Assembly (NCBI RefSeq): GCF_032854445.1
Contig: NC_088297.1
Coordinates: forward strand, 2,089,403 to 2,153,402
From: Liolophura sinensis
Lineage: Eukaryota; Mollusca; Polyplacophora; Chitonida; Chitonidae
Direction of reading: 5' to 3'
Length of the DNA: 64,000 bases
The notes under the pieces: generated by a model
Told to the model about the DNA's origin: nothing
What the model saw: only the letters and a program-made list of their open reading frames with translations
Database searches by the model: none
Translations under genes and position numbers: made by a program
Part shown: positions 24,125 to 34,992 of the stretch, piece by piece
Position numbering within the stretch: the first letter of the stretch is position 1
Layout: the number at the start of each line of letters is the position of its first letter

Positions 24125-24475
24125 ATGGCTCAGTTGGTAGGGCATCCACTTTGGTGGCGTGAGATCCAGGGTCAATCCTGGGTCGGGTCGCACCTAAGAC
24201 CTTAAAAGAGGAAGCTGTACCCTCCTTGCTTGCCATTCTGCATTAAGGGGATTGTGCAACGACTGGTTGATCTGTATCAGTATATTGGCTCAGGTAGGGC
24301 GGCATCCTTGCCTTCTGTGTGTCATCTCAGTGAAGCGGCACTAGATAAAAGAGTAATTGAAATTAGCTTGCAACAAAGTAGCAGATTACATGCACTCTAA
24401 GGACTCCTTCATTGTCATATGAAAAATTGTCAAGTACGGGGTTAAACCCTAAGCACTCACTCACTCACTCACACC
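24125..24475 (+). repeat. tRNA-derived SINE, family 2
   Basis: Starts with a tRNA-like head (tggctcagttggtagggcat as A box, gggtcaatcc as B box). The body is cctaagaccttaaaagagga, ttggctcaggtagggcggca, and the end gttaaaccctaagcactcac followed by a (TCAC)n tail. Full relatives lie at 41.0 and 55.9 kb. It is inserted just 3' of variable exon 1. Confidence 0.75.
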
Positions 24476-24533
24476 TCAGCTACATGTAAATGTCACAGCA
24501 AGCCACAGGAGGTGGTGTGATGGGAGTTCAGAT

Positions 24534-24626
24534 TGATTCTAGGCATGCATAGAAATGGTGGGTCGATTCTAGGCATGCATAGAAAAGGTGGGTCGATTCT
24601 AGGCATGCATAGAAATGGTGGGTCGA
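24534..24626. repeat. 30-bp tandem repeat, 3 units
   Basis: Three nearly identical 30-base units containing gattctaggcatgcatagaa followed by atggtgggtc. Confidence 0.85.
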
Positions 24627-25915
24627 TCTGTGATAATAAGTTTTGAAAATTTAAGATCAAGTATGTAAGGGATCTGGGCTGTCAACACTATCGGGTCAGT
24701 GCAGCTGGACCACCCTAAATTACCTGCCTTGGGGTCAAAGGTGGTTTTAGGAGTAAGCTGAAAGTGGTTTCTGAAAAGCTGAAAAAAGTTTTGAAGATAT
24801 AGCACATATTTTAATTAAAAACCTACCTTAAAGATGGATTTTAAATTTGTACATGAATTTGAAATGTTTAGCTTAAATGCTACAGATAATAGTCTTCTGT
24901 TTTTCATATACCATTTAGACGAAGTTGGAAAGTCACCTAATAAAATTACATATACTGCATTGTACCTGCTGGGTCAAATATGTATATTCTGCCAAGGTTG
25001 AAAAACATACATATTTGAGTAAGGTGTAAAACACCAATCAAATAAGTACCGCTTTGATCTTAATGTACTGTTATGATTACTATCAATCATTGGTTTGGTA
25101 CTATTTGCTACACCAATGTGTCTATATTAAAGGAAACCGTTCTATGAAACATGGACAATTCATGGTCGGGGAGGTTATTTTTGGGTCTTTTCCAGGGTGT
25201 TGATGTTTTAATTTAATTGATGAAATGTGTTAACCTGAGGGTAGGTAGTTGGATGGTTGAAGATAATATGACTGACGCCCTACTGATGGAGCGTATTTAG
25301 GTGTGTCAACCGTGTTGTAAAAGTTGCTTGAAGATGACATGGTTGTGAATGAGCGAGATCTTGCTGATCTTGACAGAGGATATTCAGTATAAACTGTCAT
25401 GTAGAAGTTGTCAAAATGTTGGATTATTTTCACTGATGTCCTAACTCGGCTTGTGGATGTAGCATCAGCATACAGGTTTTCAAAGTTCAGAACACCGTGG
25501 GTTTAGGCTACAACAGTTGTGCTCATTCACAATTTTGCTCTGACCATTTTTTGGTCATGTTTGATTCAGAAAAAATGTTCACAATGGGTTCCAGAAACAA
25601 AGTTTCTGTTTGAGGTTTGGAAGTTCAAGGCATAAAAAGTACATCGGCAAGATTCTTTCAGAACATTTTCACATCCTATGTGTATATATCCATGTGTATT
25701 ACTGTAACCAGATGCACCTGTTCAGGGGTTTGAAGACTATTTTAGTTTTTTTCTGAGTGAAAACACTTGTTTGTTGCCTGAAAGATGTGTGATTTACCTG
25801 ACATTTAAGCCGCATATCTTTACTTTCGGAGAGTAAAGCTTGAGTGTTAAAAGGCTGAAAGCTTTGCCATGAGGTAAAACCTCTGATTTACCGCAGGCTT
25901 TGTTTTTCTCACCAG

Positions 25916-26457
25916 ACTATGTGGGAGCATCACCAAAGACAACCAGCCAAAATACTGACCATTATGATCAACGACAAAGATGGGATGGAAGGGCAGACGA
26001 CTCTCGTCACAAAGAAAGCACGTTGAAGTTAAAACGCTTAAGTCGTATACCAAACAAGCTAGTTATGTCTAAGGCACGGTTAAGAAATATTACCAGTGCT
26101 GTGGGTGTGTTTGAACATTGGCTGTGGGAAACGCACACAGAGGAGACGAGAGGAATACATGAAATCCAACCAGAACAGCTGGACACGTACCTGTGTGATT
26201 TCTTTGTACATGTCAGACTCCCGAATGGTTACAACTATTCTCTTAGTTCCTTCAAATCATTGCGCTCCAACCTGGATTTTTACCTGAAGTGCACAAATTA
26301 CCCTGCGTCGGTGACAACATCGGATGTCTTCAGACAAAGTCAAGCAGCTTTCAGAACGAAATACAATGAACTCAAGGCTCAAAGTGCTCAAAATATTGCT
26401 GTGAATGATGACACTTCTGACAGGACAAATGCAGTCCCGCAGATGGTATCAAAATAA
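25916..26457 (+). CDS. Gene M variable terminal exon 2, Crypton-type domain (subgroup A)
   Basis: 542 bases (3n+2), acceptor gctttgtttttctcaccag, phase 1, stop TAA at 26455-26457. The domain reads RIPNKLVMSKARLRNITSAV, GVFEHWLWETHT, EIQPEQLDTYLCDFFVHV, PNGYNYSLSSFKSLRSNLDF and YLKCTNYPASVTTSDVF. It is nearly the same as exon 1 from mid-domain on, but its linker and C-terminal tail (NDDTSDRTNAVPQMVSK) differ. The usual FERWLW is FEHWLW. AATAAA at 26453-26458 overlaps the stop codon; a second at 26552-26557 is the likelier poly(A) signal. The intron end (ccgcaggctttgtttttctc) is shared with exon 1. Confidence 0.82.
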
Positions 26458-26551
26458 AGTTTAATACCGGATCAGCGATTGTGAATATTTATCAGATGTC
26501 GTAGAAAATGTCGTGTGTGTGTGTTTTTTTTTTCAAGACAGAATCTTGTGA

Positions 26552-26557
26552 AATAAA
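26552..26557 (+). terminator. Candidate poly(A) signal, gene M variable exon 2
   Basis: Canonical AATAAA about 95 bases past the stop of the 25.9-kb exon. Supports that exon being a true last exon. Confidence 0.5.
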
Positions 26558-26814
26558 ATACCATTTTCAGTCATACTTTACAATACATTTTGCATTACGG
26601 ATGTAGTTGTACATTTAGTTCCCGTGTTGTACTTGCACTTCACGGTACTCCCTGATTTGAGGTATTTCTACCTGAAAACTTACCCGGAAAGAATTTATGC
26701 CAACACTGTCTAACCAATAAATTGCTGGAAATCATATTGTCAAGCACAAGTGTATTGTTCTTGTATTGTACAATTAAATTGAACAATGTATGCATTATTG
26801 GAGTCAATTTACCC

Positions 26815-26947
26815 CTCAGTAAATTGACAAGAGGCGGGCGGTCGTAATTCACTGGTTACATGTGACCATTTGCCAATTATGACTCTGTCGTTGCTGCTCT
26901 GGTTTTATTCACTCTGCTGTAAATGTTTTATTCTAGTCTATATTTCA
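26815..26947 (+). repeat. Shared non-coding element 1, copy a
   Basis: About 130 bases with phrases taaattgacaagaggc, gtgaccatttgccaattatg, gtcgttgctgctctggtttt and tctatatttcag. Related copies lie at about 31280-31421, 35565-35668 and 62164-62320. Three copies follow a variable exon by roughly 360-580 bases. Confidence 0.65.
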
Positions 26948-26984
26948 GTTTTGTTCCTCCTTGTACACGTTGTATTTGCAAGGC

Positions 26985-27165
26985 GATGTTTTTATCCAAG
27001 CTCCTCCAACTGTCTTCATTCTGGCTTCCTCTCCGGTCTTATGTGAGAATGTGTGGCAGCAACCCGAGCGTCTGTTGCCCGATTTCTTCCCACCATAATG
27101 CTGACCACCTTCGTATAAGTGAAATATACTTGAGTACAGCGTAACACACCAATCACATGTAATAA
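26985..27165 (-). repeat. Interspersed repeat, family 1, minus orientation
   Basis: Contains tcttcccaccataatgctga, cgtataagtgaaatatactt, gagtacagcgtaacacacca and an aataaataaa tail. Confidence 0.65.
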
Positions 27166-27269
27166 ATAAATCCAAGTTGCTTTCTTGTATACGCCCGATT
27201 CTCATCATGTCTATGGCATATAGGTTTAAGTTCAGCATTTATCATTTAGCATCTGAAATCATATTACAG

Positions 27270-27365
27270 TATTTCCTCCCACCATAATGCCGGCCGCCGT
27301 CGTATAAACGAAATATTCCTGAGTACGGCGTAAAACACCAATCAAATAAATCAGTAAATAAATAA
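27270..27365 (-). repeat. Interspersed repeat, family 1 (3' part), minus orientation
   Basis: Contains ctcccaccataatgccggcc, gccgtcgtataaacgaaata, gagtacggcgtaaaacacca and an (AATA)n tail. Confidence 0.65.
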
Positions 27366-27604
27366 ATAAATTATATTACATGTATTGTGATACCAAACGT
27401 CAAGAATATTCTACCATCTGATCAAATGTCGGCATGATGGTTTCACAGTAATTCACTCTTTAGACATCTGAAGGCCACATATGAAGTCATTGTGTGTGAT
27501 CAACAGGTACGTGATCTTGTTGTAGGTCTGGGTTTGGGTGTTATGCGAGCATTCTGTTATGCCAGCCACACAATCGTTCCCTACATCAAATAACATGGAT
27601 GTAC

Positions 27605-27760
27605 GTACTTTATATACTTTCTTAGTTCTTTTGGTGGTTTGTGTTATAGGTCCTTTTTGGGAATTGGCCTTGGGATTATTGACGTGGAGAGTCCTTATTG
27701 GTTGAAGGCTGGTACACGAATGTGTGTTTCGATATGATATATTTATAATCTTGCCTTCGT
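27605..27760 (+). repeat. Shared non-coding element 2, copy a
   Basis: Related to 62505-62650 in gene R (agttctttnggnnntttgtg, tttttgggaattggcnttg, ttattgacg, ccttnattggttgaaggctg, acgaatgnntgtttcga). In both places it lies between element 1 and a Crypton exon. Confidence 0.6.
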
Positions 27761-27764
27761 CGTA

Positions 27765-27848
27765 AGTTAAGGATTCCTTCGTCGTTATATGACTGAAAAA
27801 TTGTTAAATACGACGTTAAACCCCAAGCACTCACTCACTCACTCGTCA
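27765..27848 (+). repeat. SINE family 2, 3' fragment
   Basis: Only the tail is present: attccttcgtcgttatatga, then ctgaaaaattgttaaatacg, acgttaaaccccaagcactc and a (TCAC)n end. Confidence 0.7.
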
Positions 27849-28741
27849 TAAATTTACAACTTGTACTCAGTGATGTACATGGATATATGTCTTACAGCTG
27901 TGAAGCCAGTGGTGTCACACTGTCATATTAAATGCGTGAGGGGCATTTGGCCTTCTTCTATAAAGCTATAAAGTTGGTAGCAAATATAGACAGCTGATGA
28001 TTTGATGTTTTGAGTCATGTAGGTGATTGCATCCTTGTGTGAAGGGACAAGATTGCACGATTAGGAGATATTCCCAGAGCTTGGCTGATCGCTTGACATG
28101 TTGAACTTGCCAAGTCTTTCTGCTCTGAGCATGTGTCTTACTTGTAGCAGTGGAGGGAGTATTGGATAAGGCTGATTAAACTTCTTATTGGGTGGTTGTG
28201 AAGTGGCGGTTAATTGTAGCTTGTGTTCTGGGAAGGCAGAGGCCAAGTAGATCTTTTTGTCCATTGACTTGATTGTTATTTGTTTTGTTTTTTTTAATGA
28301 ACAATGATACCATTCCCTTGACCATCTCTACCGGTGTTGAGTTTGCTATTGCAGTAGTTTTACTTTTGATCGCTTTTTATTTGTGAAATACTGATTTGAT
28401 TAGAGATTATCAAACACATAATAGTACATTAAGTATACCATTCAGAAATTGTAGATTTGGCTTATTCTCGAGCAGTTGATCGCTTTTGAATGACGCATAC
28501 CCTCAACAATACAGGTAGCCAAGACGAACCCTTGATGACTTTATCTGAATCGATACCTGACTGCTGTTCTGTTCATGCTTTGACCAAAGCTCCGAAGTGG
28601 AGACATGATGACTGCAGGCACAACATCGGCGATGTGTATAAAGCGCAACAGTTACAAAGGCAGCCTTTTTTGCCTCCAGGAGTGCCCGAGCTGTCTACGC
28701 TAAAAAGTTCTATCTGACAGTTGGTTTCTTTTTGTCACCAG

Positions 28742-29220
28742 AGACTTCAGGAGTAATGGTTCAGGCTGAGAGGTTGAGAACATCCGGCTCCTACACTAGA
28801 GCCAAGGAGGAAGACGAACAACTCCGGCGGGAACGCATGAGTCGAATACCAAACAGGGAGAACATGTCCAAATCACGATTGGCAAACATCACCAGTACTG
28901 TGGCCCTGTTCGAGAGATGGCTATGGGTCTCACACGAACAAGAGAAGCGAGGCATTCACGACATATATCCTGAGGAACTTGACGGGTACCTGACAGAGTT
29001 TTTCTCCACCATTAAACAACCAAACGGCAATAATTACTCTCCAGGTTCTCTTTCGTCATTGCGAGGTTATTTGGAGTTCTACTTGCGGTGTACAAACTAC
29101 CCAGCATCTATCACCGGCAACTCTGGAGTGTTTCAACAGAGTCAGGCAGCATTTAGACGGAAAATCAATGAAATAAGACAGGAAATGGCTACCTCGACGT
29201 TGCCTGCTGAGCACACTTGA
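28742..29220 (+). CDS. Gene M variable terminal exon 3, Crypton-type domain (subgroup B)
   Basis: 479 bases (3n+2), acceptor gtttctttttgtcaccag, phase 1, 159 residues to the stop after PAEHT. FERWLW sits at about residues 57-62, preceded by a basic helix-like stretch (RRERMSRIPNRENMSKSR). Then come IYPEELDGYLTEFF (75-88), KQPNGNNYSPGSLSSLRGYL (92-111), YLRCTNYPASIT and a final QSQAAFRRKINEIRQEM helix. It is closest to exons 4 and 5. A CTGAC likely branch point lies about 24 bases before the acceptor, in a block shared with exons 4-6. No catalytic domain follows. The product would act as a DNA-binding C terminus joined to exons A and B. Confidence 0.83.
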
Positions 29221-30449
29221 GTTGCCCTTGTAATATTGTCTCAGCCTAGCTTCCGAAGAAGTAATCCGTTTTTAAACTGATCTTCACAGGACGTAAAACT
29301 TCTTCGGAAGAGCACGATCACACATATGTTTGTGTTGTTTTGGAAGCCTGATGAAGAAATCTTGAATAGTATGCAGTTGAAAAGAATCTCTTGGGTGTTC
29401 AGGAATAAGTTACATTCAGGTTTTGTACTGCGAGAACTATTATTGCCCTCTTTATAGATGCTAATGTTGTATTTGATACTTAGGGTTCATGTGATGGAGG
29501 CATATATACGGTTAATTTTCGCCAACATTACTTGCACTATTAGGGAATATAATGTAATAATTATTCATTTTCATGCGGCAACGTGTGCAAAGTCCAACAA
29601 TGACGACGACGTCACTAAAACGTTCTTAAAGACCGTCGCTGTGAACAATTTTCATTGGATATCCTGAAATCCCAGGCGACACTTTAACGCTCGATTGGTT
29701 CCATCCAACAACCTTTGGAGTGTGAAATTAAGATGATTTTGGTGATCACAGAGAACAGCAACACGCATCTTTTGTATGAGTTTGAAACAGACTTTATTAT
29801 ATTATATTTTTCATGCATTACTTGAGTTCTTTTTATCCTTGAAATTAGAGGTGTTACAATGCAGGTATGGAGATGGGCTGTATTCCTAATTTATTCCGCC
29901 CATAGGTGTAAGGTGTCTGGACGTTTTGCTGTAGGAAGTTAGCTGAAATTTATTATGAAGCTTTCTGGATTCTAGCTCATAACTAACTGGTTGTATTACC
30001 GTTACCTCGTGTTGTATGGTTGATATCGGAGGGACTCACACACACGCACACATACACACATATATATTCTCTCCATCTTCTTTTACTCCTTCTGCAGTGT
30101 GGTTTTCCTGGTTGTAAAATATTACTTTAGTAGGAAGGGTAAGGTTAATAACAAGAGGGGTAAATTGTCATGGTTTGATGATTTATTGATTGTTTATAGT
30201 AGTTTTATTTACTGATGATACCATTTTTCATATTCTTTTCTCTGTGCTTGCCATTTGGCGCTATTGTAGAATAAATATCGTTTTACATAGATTTTGCATT
30301 GAGGCATTCTTTAACAAAGATCACCATGCCAAAAAAAAAAAATAAAATAAAAACAACAACAATACTTTGTCACTGCCTTGGACATGACAACGTAGCCACA
30401 TTTTCATTCCTAGCGTTCTGTCTGACGACTGGTTTCTTTCTCTCACCAG
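29221..30449. other. Inter-exon intron, gene M
   Basis: No gene seen. A candidate poly(A) signal AATAAA lies at 30270-30275. A (CA)n-like stretch sits near 30037-30062. An open frame at 29458-29667 has no domain or splice context. Confidence 0.45.
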
Positions 30450-30907
30450 AGATTTCGTCAGATGGAATGGCTCCAGAAGAGATGCCGAGGACGAGCAACT
30501 TCTATAGTAGAACAAAGCAAAAGGCCGATCGCCTCAAGAACGAACGAATGAATCGAATACCGAACAGGGAGAACATGTCTAAATCGCGAGTTGCAAACAT
30601 CACCAGTACTGTGGCTTTATTTGAGCGTTGGCTGTGGGACACCCACGAAACCGAATCGCGGGGCATACATGATATCCCACCGGGCGAGCTTGACGTATAT
30701 CTAGCCGAATTTTTCGGCACCATCAAACAGCCGAACGGAAACAATTATTCGCCGGGTTCGTTGAAGTCTTTAAGAGGCTACTTGGATTTCTACTTGCGAT
30801 GTACAAACTACCCAGTCTCCATCACAAGTATCTCGGGGATATTTTGGAAAAGCCAAGAGGCCTACAAACGTAAAATCAATGAAATTAGAAAGGAAATGGC
30901 TTCCTAG
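30450..30907 (+). CDS. Gene M variable terminal exon 4, Crypton-type domain (subgroup B)
   Basis: 458 bases (3n+2), acceptor ggtttctttctctcaccag, phase 1, stop after KEMAS. The linker is short (SDGMAPEEMPRTSNFYSRTK). The domain follows: RIPNRENMSKSRVANITSTV, ALFERWLWDTHETESRGIHD, IPPGELDVYLAEFFGTI, KQPNGNNYSPGSLKSLRGYL, DFYLRCTNYPVSITSISGIF and a KRKINEIRKEM end helix. An AATAAA at 31050-31055, about 145 bases past the stop, is a plausible poly(A) signal. An ATG upstream at 30299 is open in frame through the acceptor, but that segment includes an AT-rich AAAAAAAAATAAAATAAAA stretch and is intron-like. Confidence 0.83.
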
Positions 30908-31049
30908 ATAAATTAATTGTGTGCCCGTGGGATTGTCTTTTTTGTCTTGCTGAAAAACGTGTAGTGTTTGACGTTTTAATCTCACGAGTGAGTCTCCACA
31001 GAACTTCAAGTGGTGGACAGAGCTGACGTGAAACGACTCAAGCAGGTAA

Positions 31050-31055
31050 AATAAA
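31050..31055 (+). terminator. Candidate poly(A) signal, gene M variable exon 4
   Basis: Canonical AATAAA about 143 bases past the stop of the 30.5-kb exon. Confidence 0.45.
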
Positions 31056-31279
31056 GTTACCGTGATATGCCGTTCTGTTGGACGAGAGAGGGAAATTAAA
31101 CTTCCACGATATTATCATCTTATTGGAAAATCAAGAGCATTCAAGTTAACAACTAGATTATCTGACATCAGTTTGGATGAGCGTGAATGTCGTGCGGGAG
31201 ACATTCTTTGTGGGACCAAGAAGACTTTTAAGAAAGTCGAGCGTGTAAATTGTTTCTATTTATGCGTTTACATGAACAA

Positions 31280-31421
31280 TTAGAATAAAAGTCTGACTGG
31301 GGTAAATTGACAGGAGGGCGTAATTTACCAGTAAAGTGTGACGATTTGCCAGCTATCACCATCGTCGCTCCTCTTGTTGTACTCTCTATGCTGTACGTAT
31401 TTAATGATATTTTAGTATGAT
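31280..31421 (+). repeat. Shared non-coding element 1, copy b
   Basis: Phrases: ttagaataaaagtctgactg, ggtaaattgacaggagggcg, gatttgccagctatcaccat, gtactctctatgctgtacgt. It closely follows the pattern of the 62164-62320 copy. Confidence 0.65.
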
Positions 31422-31501
31422 CACATTGCTTTTTTTTTTTTGATTTGATATCTTGTAGCTAAATCGATTGGTTGAACTTCTATCTTTTACCGTGGGCCAC
31501 C

Positions 31502-31502
31502 A

Positions 31503-31529
<27 letters not shown>
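31502..31529. repeat. Poly-T run
   Basis: A run of about 26 T between two TE-free segments, near 31504-31529. It could be the reverse of a retroposon poly-A tail, but I see no body to match. Confidence 0.8.
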
Positions 31530-31533
<4 letters not shown>

Positions 31534-31900
31534 CGGGCCAGGAATTTAACGAACGACCTGGTATCAAGGCAACACGATGCCCTTTAATTAAGTACGACAT
31601 TGGCTGAGCAGCGCGTCACATAAGGAAGTATTGTGAACATGTGTTTCTTATTTAGACCTTGCACTTCCGTTGCGTATAACGTAACCTGAGGAGCTAAATA
31701 GATAGCCAGGACGTATTTTCAAAAAGGAGTATTTTTGTATAATGAGGATGGGTTTCTAGTCTTGTTCAAGATTTCCAGACACTGTCTACGATATTTTCAT
31801 CACAGCTGCACATGTAAAGTGCTGGGACACCTTTGTTGACGTTGCAAGAGTTACTCTCATTTAGCGTTCTTTCTGACGCTTAGCTTCTTTTTGTCACCAG

Positions 31901-32355
31901 AAATTTGGTCAGGAAATATGGCTCAGGCCGAGAGAGGGAAAGCAGGGTCCTACACAAGAGCCAAGAAGGAGGCTGAACGGCTGAAGAACGAGCGTATGAG
32001 CCGAATACGGAACAGAGAGACGATGTCCAAATCAAGAGTGGCAAACATCACGAGTACTGTGGCTTTGTTCGAGAGGTGGCTCTGGGACTTCCACGATCAA
32101 GAAAAGCGAGGCATGCATGATATTCCACCCGAGGAACTCGACGTGTACCTGGAGGAATTTTTCTCGACCATCAAACAACCCAACGGCAAGAACTATTCGG
32201 CTGGTTCTCTCAGGTCGTTACGGGGTTATCTGGATTTCTATCTGCGGTGCACTGACTACCCGCTGTCTATCACAACCGGTTCTGGTGCGTTTTCGCGAAG
32301 CTATGAGGCATACAGACGCAAAGTAATGGAAATAAGGATGGACATGGCAACATAG
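31901..32355 (+). CDS. Gene M variable terminal exon 5, Crypton-type domain (subgroup B)
   Basis: 455 bases (3n+2), acceptor agcttctttttgtcaccag, phase 1, stop after MDMAT. After an opening of about 35 residues rich in Ala, Lys and Glu (SYTRAKKEAERLKNERM) come RIRNRETMSKSRVANITSTV, ALFERWLWDFHDQEKRGMHD, IPPEELDVYLEEFFSTI, KQPNGKNYSAGSLRSLRGYL, DFYLRCTDYPLSIT and RRKVMEIRMDM. It shares with exon 4 an upstream intron block containing agcgttct and tctgacg. It lies only about 1 kb after exon 4, a recent tandem duplicate. The nearest poly(A)-like hexamer is ATTAAA at 32611-32616. Confidence 0.83.
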
Positions 32356-34501
32356 ACAGGCATATGTGAAACTGTTGGAGACCTCTAGTTGTGATATGCC
32401 CAGTGGGTAACGTCTCAGTCTTGAGCATACAAATGTTAAGAATTGCATTGAATTTTTGAGACACATATATGCATGTATTAGTTTGCATGTTCTGGGAGTG
32501 AGTGGTGTGCATCGTTTTTTTCGCAAAAGAATGGATGCTTTGTATCATTTTTTGACACTTAGGTTTTCTGGCAGTTTGTCTTTTGGTGAGCATTCCCAGG
32601 CAGGCCGTTTATTAAAATGTACTTTGCCTCATCTCATTGCATTTTTAAAACATTTTTTTCTTTTTTTTCAAAACACAAATGATAATGAATTTTTATATTC
32701 TCAGCTAATACGTTCGATATCTTCCTATAGCTTATCCTGAGTGCTGGAGATTTTTAAGGTTGATGTATCTGTTACTGAATGGTGATTCAGACGGCCATTG
32801 TTGGGAGCCGTAAAGTGATTTATTGTAGCAGTTGAAACATTGGTAGGATGACCGCTGAGTGGGGTGGTACTTTTGTTTGGCATTAAGTCGCACGATAAAC
32901 TCTGACAGGCGTAAATGAGAACCCCAACGGCTATATTTTTGTACTAAATGTTCCCTAGACACAATATTTTTGCTGTGTAAGTAGGTAAACTGCATTTGAA
33001 AAAATATAATTTCAACTAGTTCCACTTAAAAAATTCCATTTAAGTTGGACGTTCTACCTATCTTGGCCCTGGAGCCTTGGTCGAGTGACGTCATGCTGTG
33101 AAGACGTGCTGGGATTACGTATTGAAAAGCCCTGCAAAGCATTGGCAATTTCAGGGATTGGGCCCTCCGATGTTCTTTTCTTGAAGCTATCGTATGGCTG
33201 AATGTGTAATTACCCCTACCTCTACACTTCTAAAATAGCACCTTCAAAATCCTATACGTGTAAGTGATAGAGTTTTACAACAAATATTTTGAAAGACACC
33301 GGAGTTGTATTAGATCACGGAAAAGCGTGCACAGCATAGCGACTGGGCGATACGATGGGCGATTTTTGCTCACATACCGGCCACCGTAGATTACGCAAAC
33401 GCGTTTTCGTCGTTTTTGTCTGACACGATTTGGGCATCCATGGAATTATGGTAATGCCCTCGAAGAATTTGGCGCGGTTTCGCAGCCCACAGATTATAAT
33501 TCGTTAGCCCCACCGGGTTGCGACACGATGATCCATGCAGTCGGGCCAGCAGATTGTGATTTACAGTGACGAGAACAGTCTGCCACTCAACACCGGTAAA
33601 AGTAACAATCGAGCTTATCTTTTATGTTTAAAAAAGTATCACCGCAAAAAATAAATAAAGCTTGTATGATATTGAATGGAAATTGCGATTGGTTGCACAC
33701 AGAAACGCCAATTAAAATTTGTCCGAGTTCCCGTTACGGGCTTCAAGGTACGGCCTGCTGTAAGGCATCGCGCGCACAGCCAGGCCTGTTGCCGAGGTGT
33801 GACTTGAGCTGAAGGGCCATTGTAGCGCAAAAGCTAGCTACCACTCGTGTCACAACCTAATGTTTCAAACAAGCAAGTGACTGAACGTCTGCATTCCGGG
33901 AGTGAAAATCTGGACTTCTTTTCTTTTTCGTTTGGCTTTCTTAAGGGGGATATAAGCCTCGTCCATCAGCCTTTTATTTTAGTAAGCATGGTTGAATTAG
34001 CAAGTCTCTTACGAATACGATCGAGTCCTCCGTAATGAAATGGTGTTTTTGATGAGATTTTTTTTCTCAATGTGTGGCATTTTTAGACCATGTGTGTAAA
34101 TTTGAAGTACCGTGCGCTGTGTTACTGCAATAACAAAGCCATGTTTGGGCAAGGAATAGTGTCAAGATTAGTTGCAAAAGTATAGCGATTGTCTCCTGTG
34201 GTCTGTGTTGTAAACATAGAGAAGCCTCACATGCCTGCAGGGGATGTACCCCTCTGATGTCACAAGGTCAACGGTGGCGCGATCGTAGTGGAGTAGATAT
34301 TCTAATGTTTGTCTTACGTTTTTTTTTCAGTTTTCGACGTTTTAAACGATCGGAAGTGATTCAGGGCCAGCGCTAGGGTTCTACATCAAATGCAAACAAT
34401 GTGTGAATTTGCACGCGTCCAAAAAAGTCACACAACGAAACTGTTTCTTGCAAGACAACTAGTTGACAACTGTCTGACATCTGGTTTCTTTTTCTCACCA
34501 G
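32356..34501. other. Inter-exon intron, gene M
   Basis: No gene seen. The 33310-33560 stretch has more CpG and GC than its surroundings (acgcaaacgcgttttcgtcg) and could be a small regulatory region; nothing firmer can be said. Confidence 0.4.
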
Positions 34502-34992
34502 ACCTCGAGCGTGTCAGAACAGAATCATTCACAACTGGACTCAGTTTTGGCCTTAGGATGGATGTTAACGCAGCTGTGAGGGACAATCACTCAAGGATGA
34601 AAAGTAAGCGACTGAGAGCTGAGCGTCTAAAGCGTATTCCAAATCGTGAGGAGATGTCCAAATCTCGACTGGTGAACATAACCAGTACAGTTGGCCTGTT
34701 CGAAGGTTGGCTGTGGTCAAGGCATGAACAAGAACAACGGGGAATTCATGAAATCGCCCCACAAGAGCTTGATTTGTATCTGGCTGAATTTTTCTCTACT
34801 ATCAGGCTACCCAACGGCAGTAATTATTCTCCGGGATCTTTGAAATCGTTGCGATCATATCTGGATTTCTACTTAAAATGCACAGGCTATCCAGTATCAA
34901 TCACGTGTGCAACCTCAAATACTTTTCGCGAAAGCCATCTCGCTTACAGACAGAAATTGAGAGAAATCAAGATTGAAATGAGTTTGACTTAG
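34502..34992 (+). CDS. Gene M variable terminal exon 6, Crypton-type domain (subgroup B, FEGWLW variant)
   Basis: 491 bases (3n+2), acceptor ggtttctttttctcaccag, phase 1, stop after EMSLT. The linker is longer than in exons 4 and 5, about 45 residues. The domain follows: RIPNREEMSKSRLVNITSTV, GLFEGWLWSRHEQEQRGIHE, IAPQELDLYLAEFFSTI, RLPNGSNYSPGSLKSLRSYL, DFYLKCTGYPVSIT, and an end helix YRQKLREIKIEM. The conserved Arg of FERWLW is Gly here. If that Arg contacts DNA or packs the fold, this variant should behave differently. Element-1 copy c lies about 570 bases downstream; AATAAA is at 35870-35875. Confidence 0.82.

Noticed and set aside
24452-24475. Short TCAC repeats as telomere-like or CRISPR-like repeats
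   Set aside because: They are the 3' tails of family-2 SINEs and recur with the SINE body at 27.8, 41.4 and 56.2 kb.
30299-30449. In-frame ATG upstream of the 30.5-kb exon, which would make it a stand-alone gene
   Set aside because: The segment is intron-like (poly-A/AATAA stretch) and contains the conserved branch-point and acceptor block shared with sister exons, which lack any such ATG frame.
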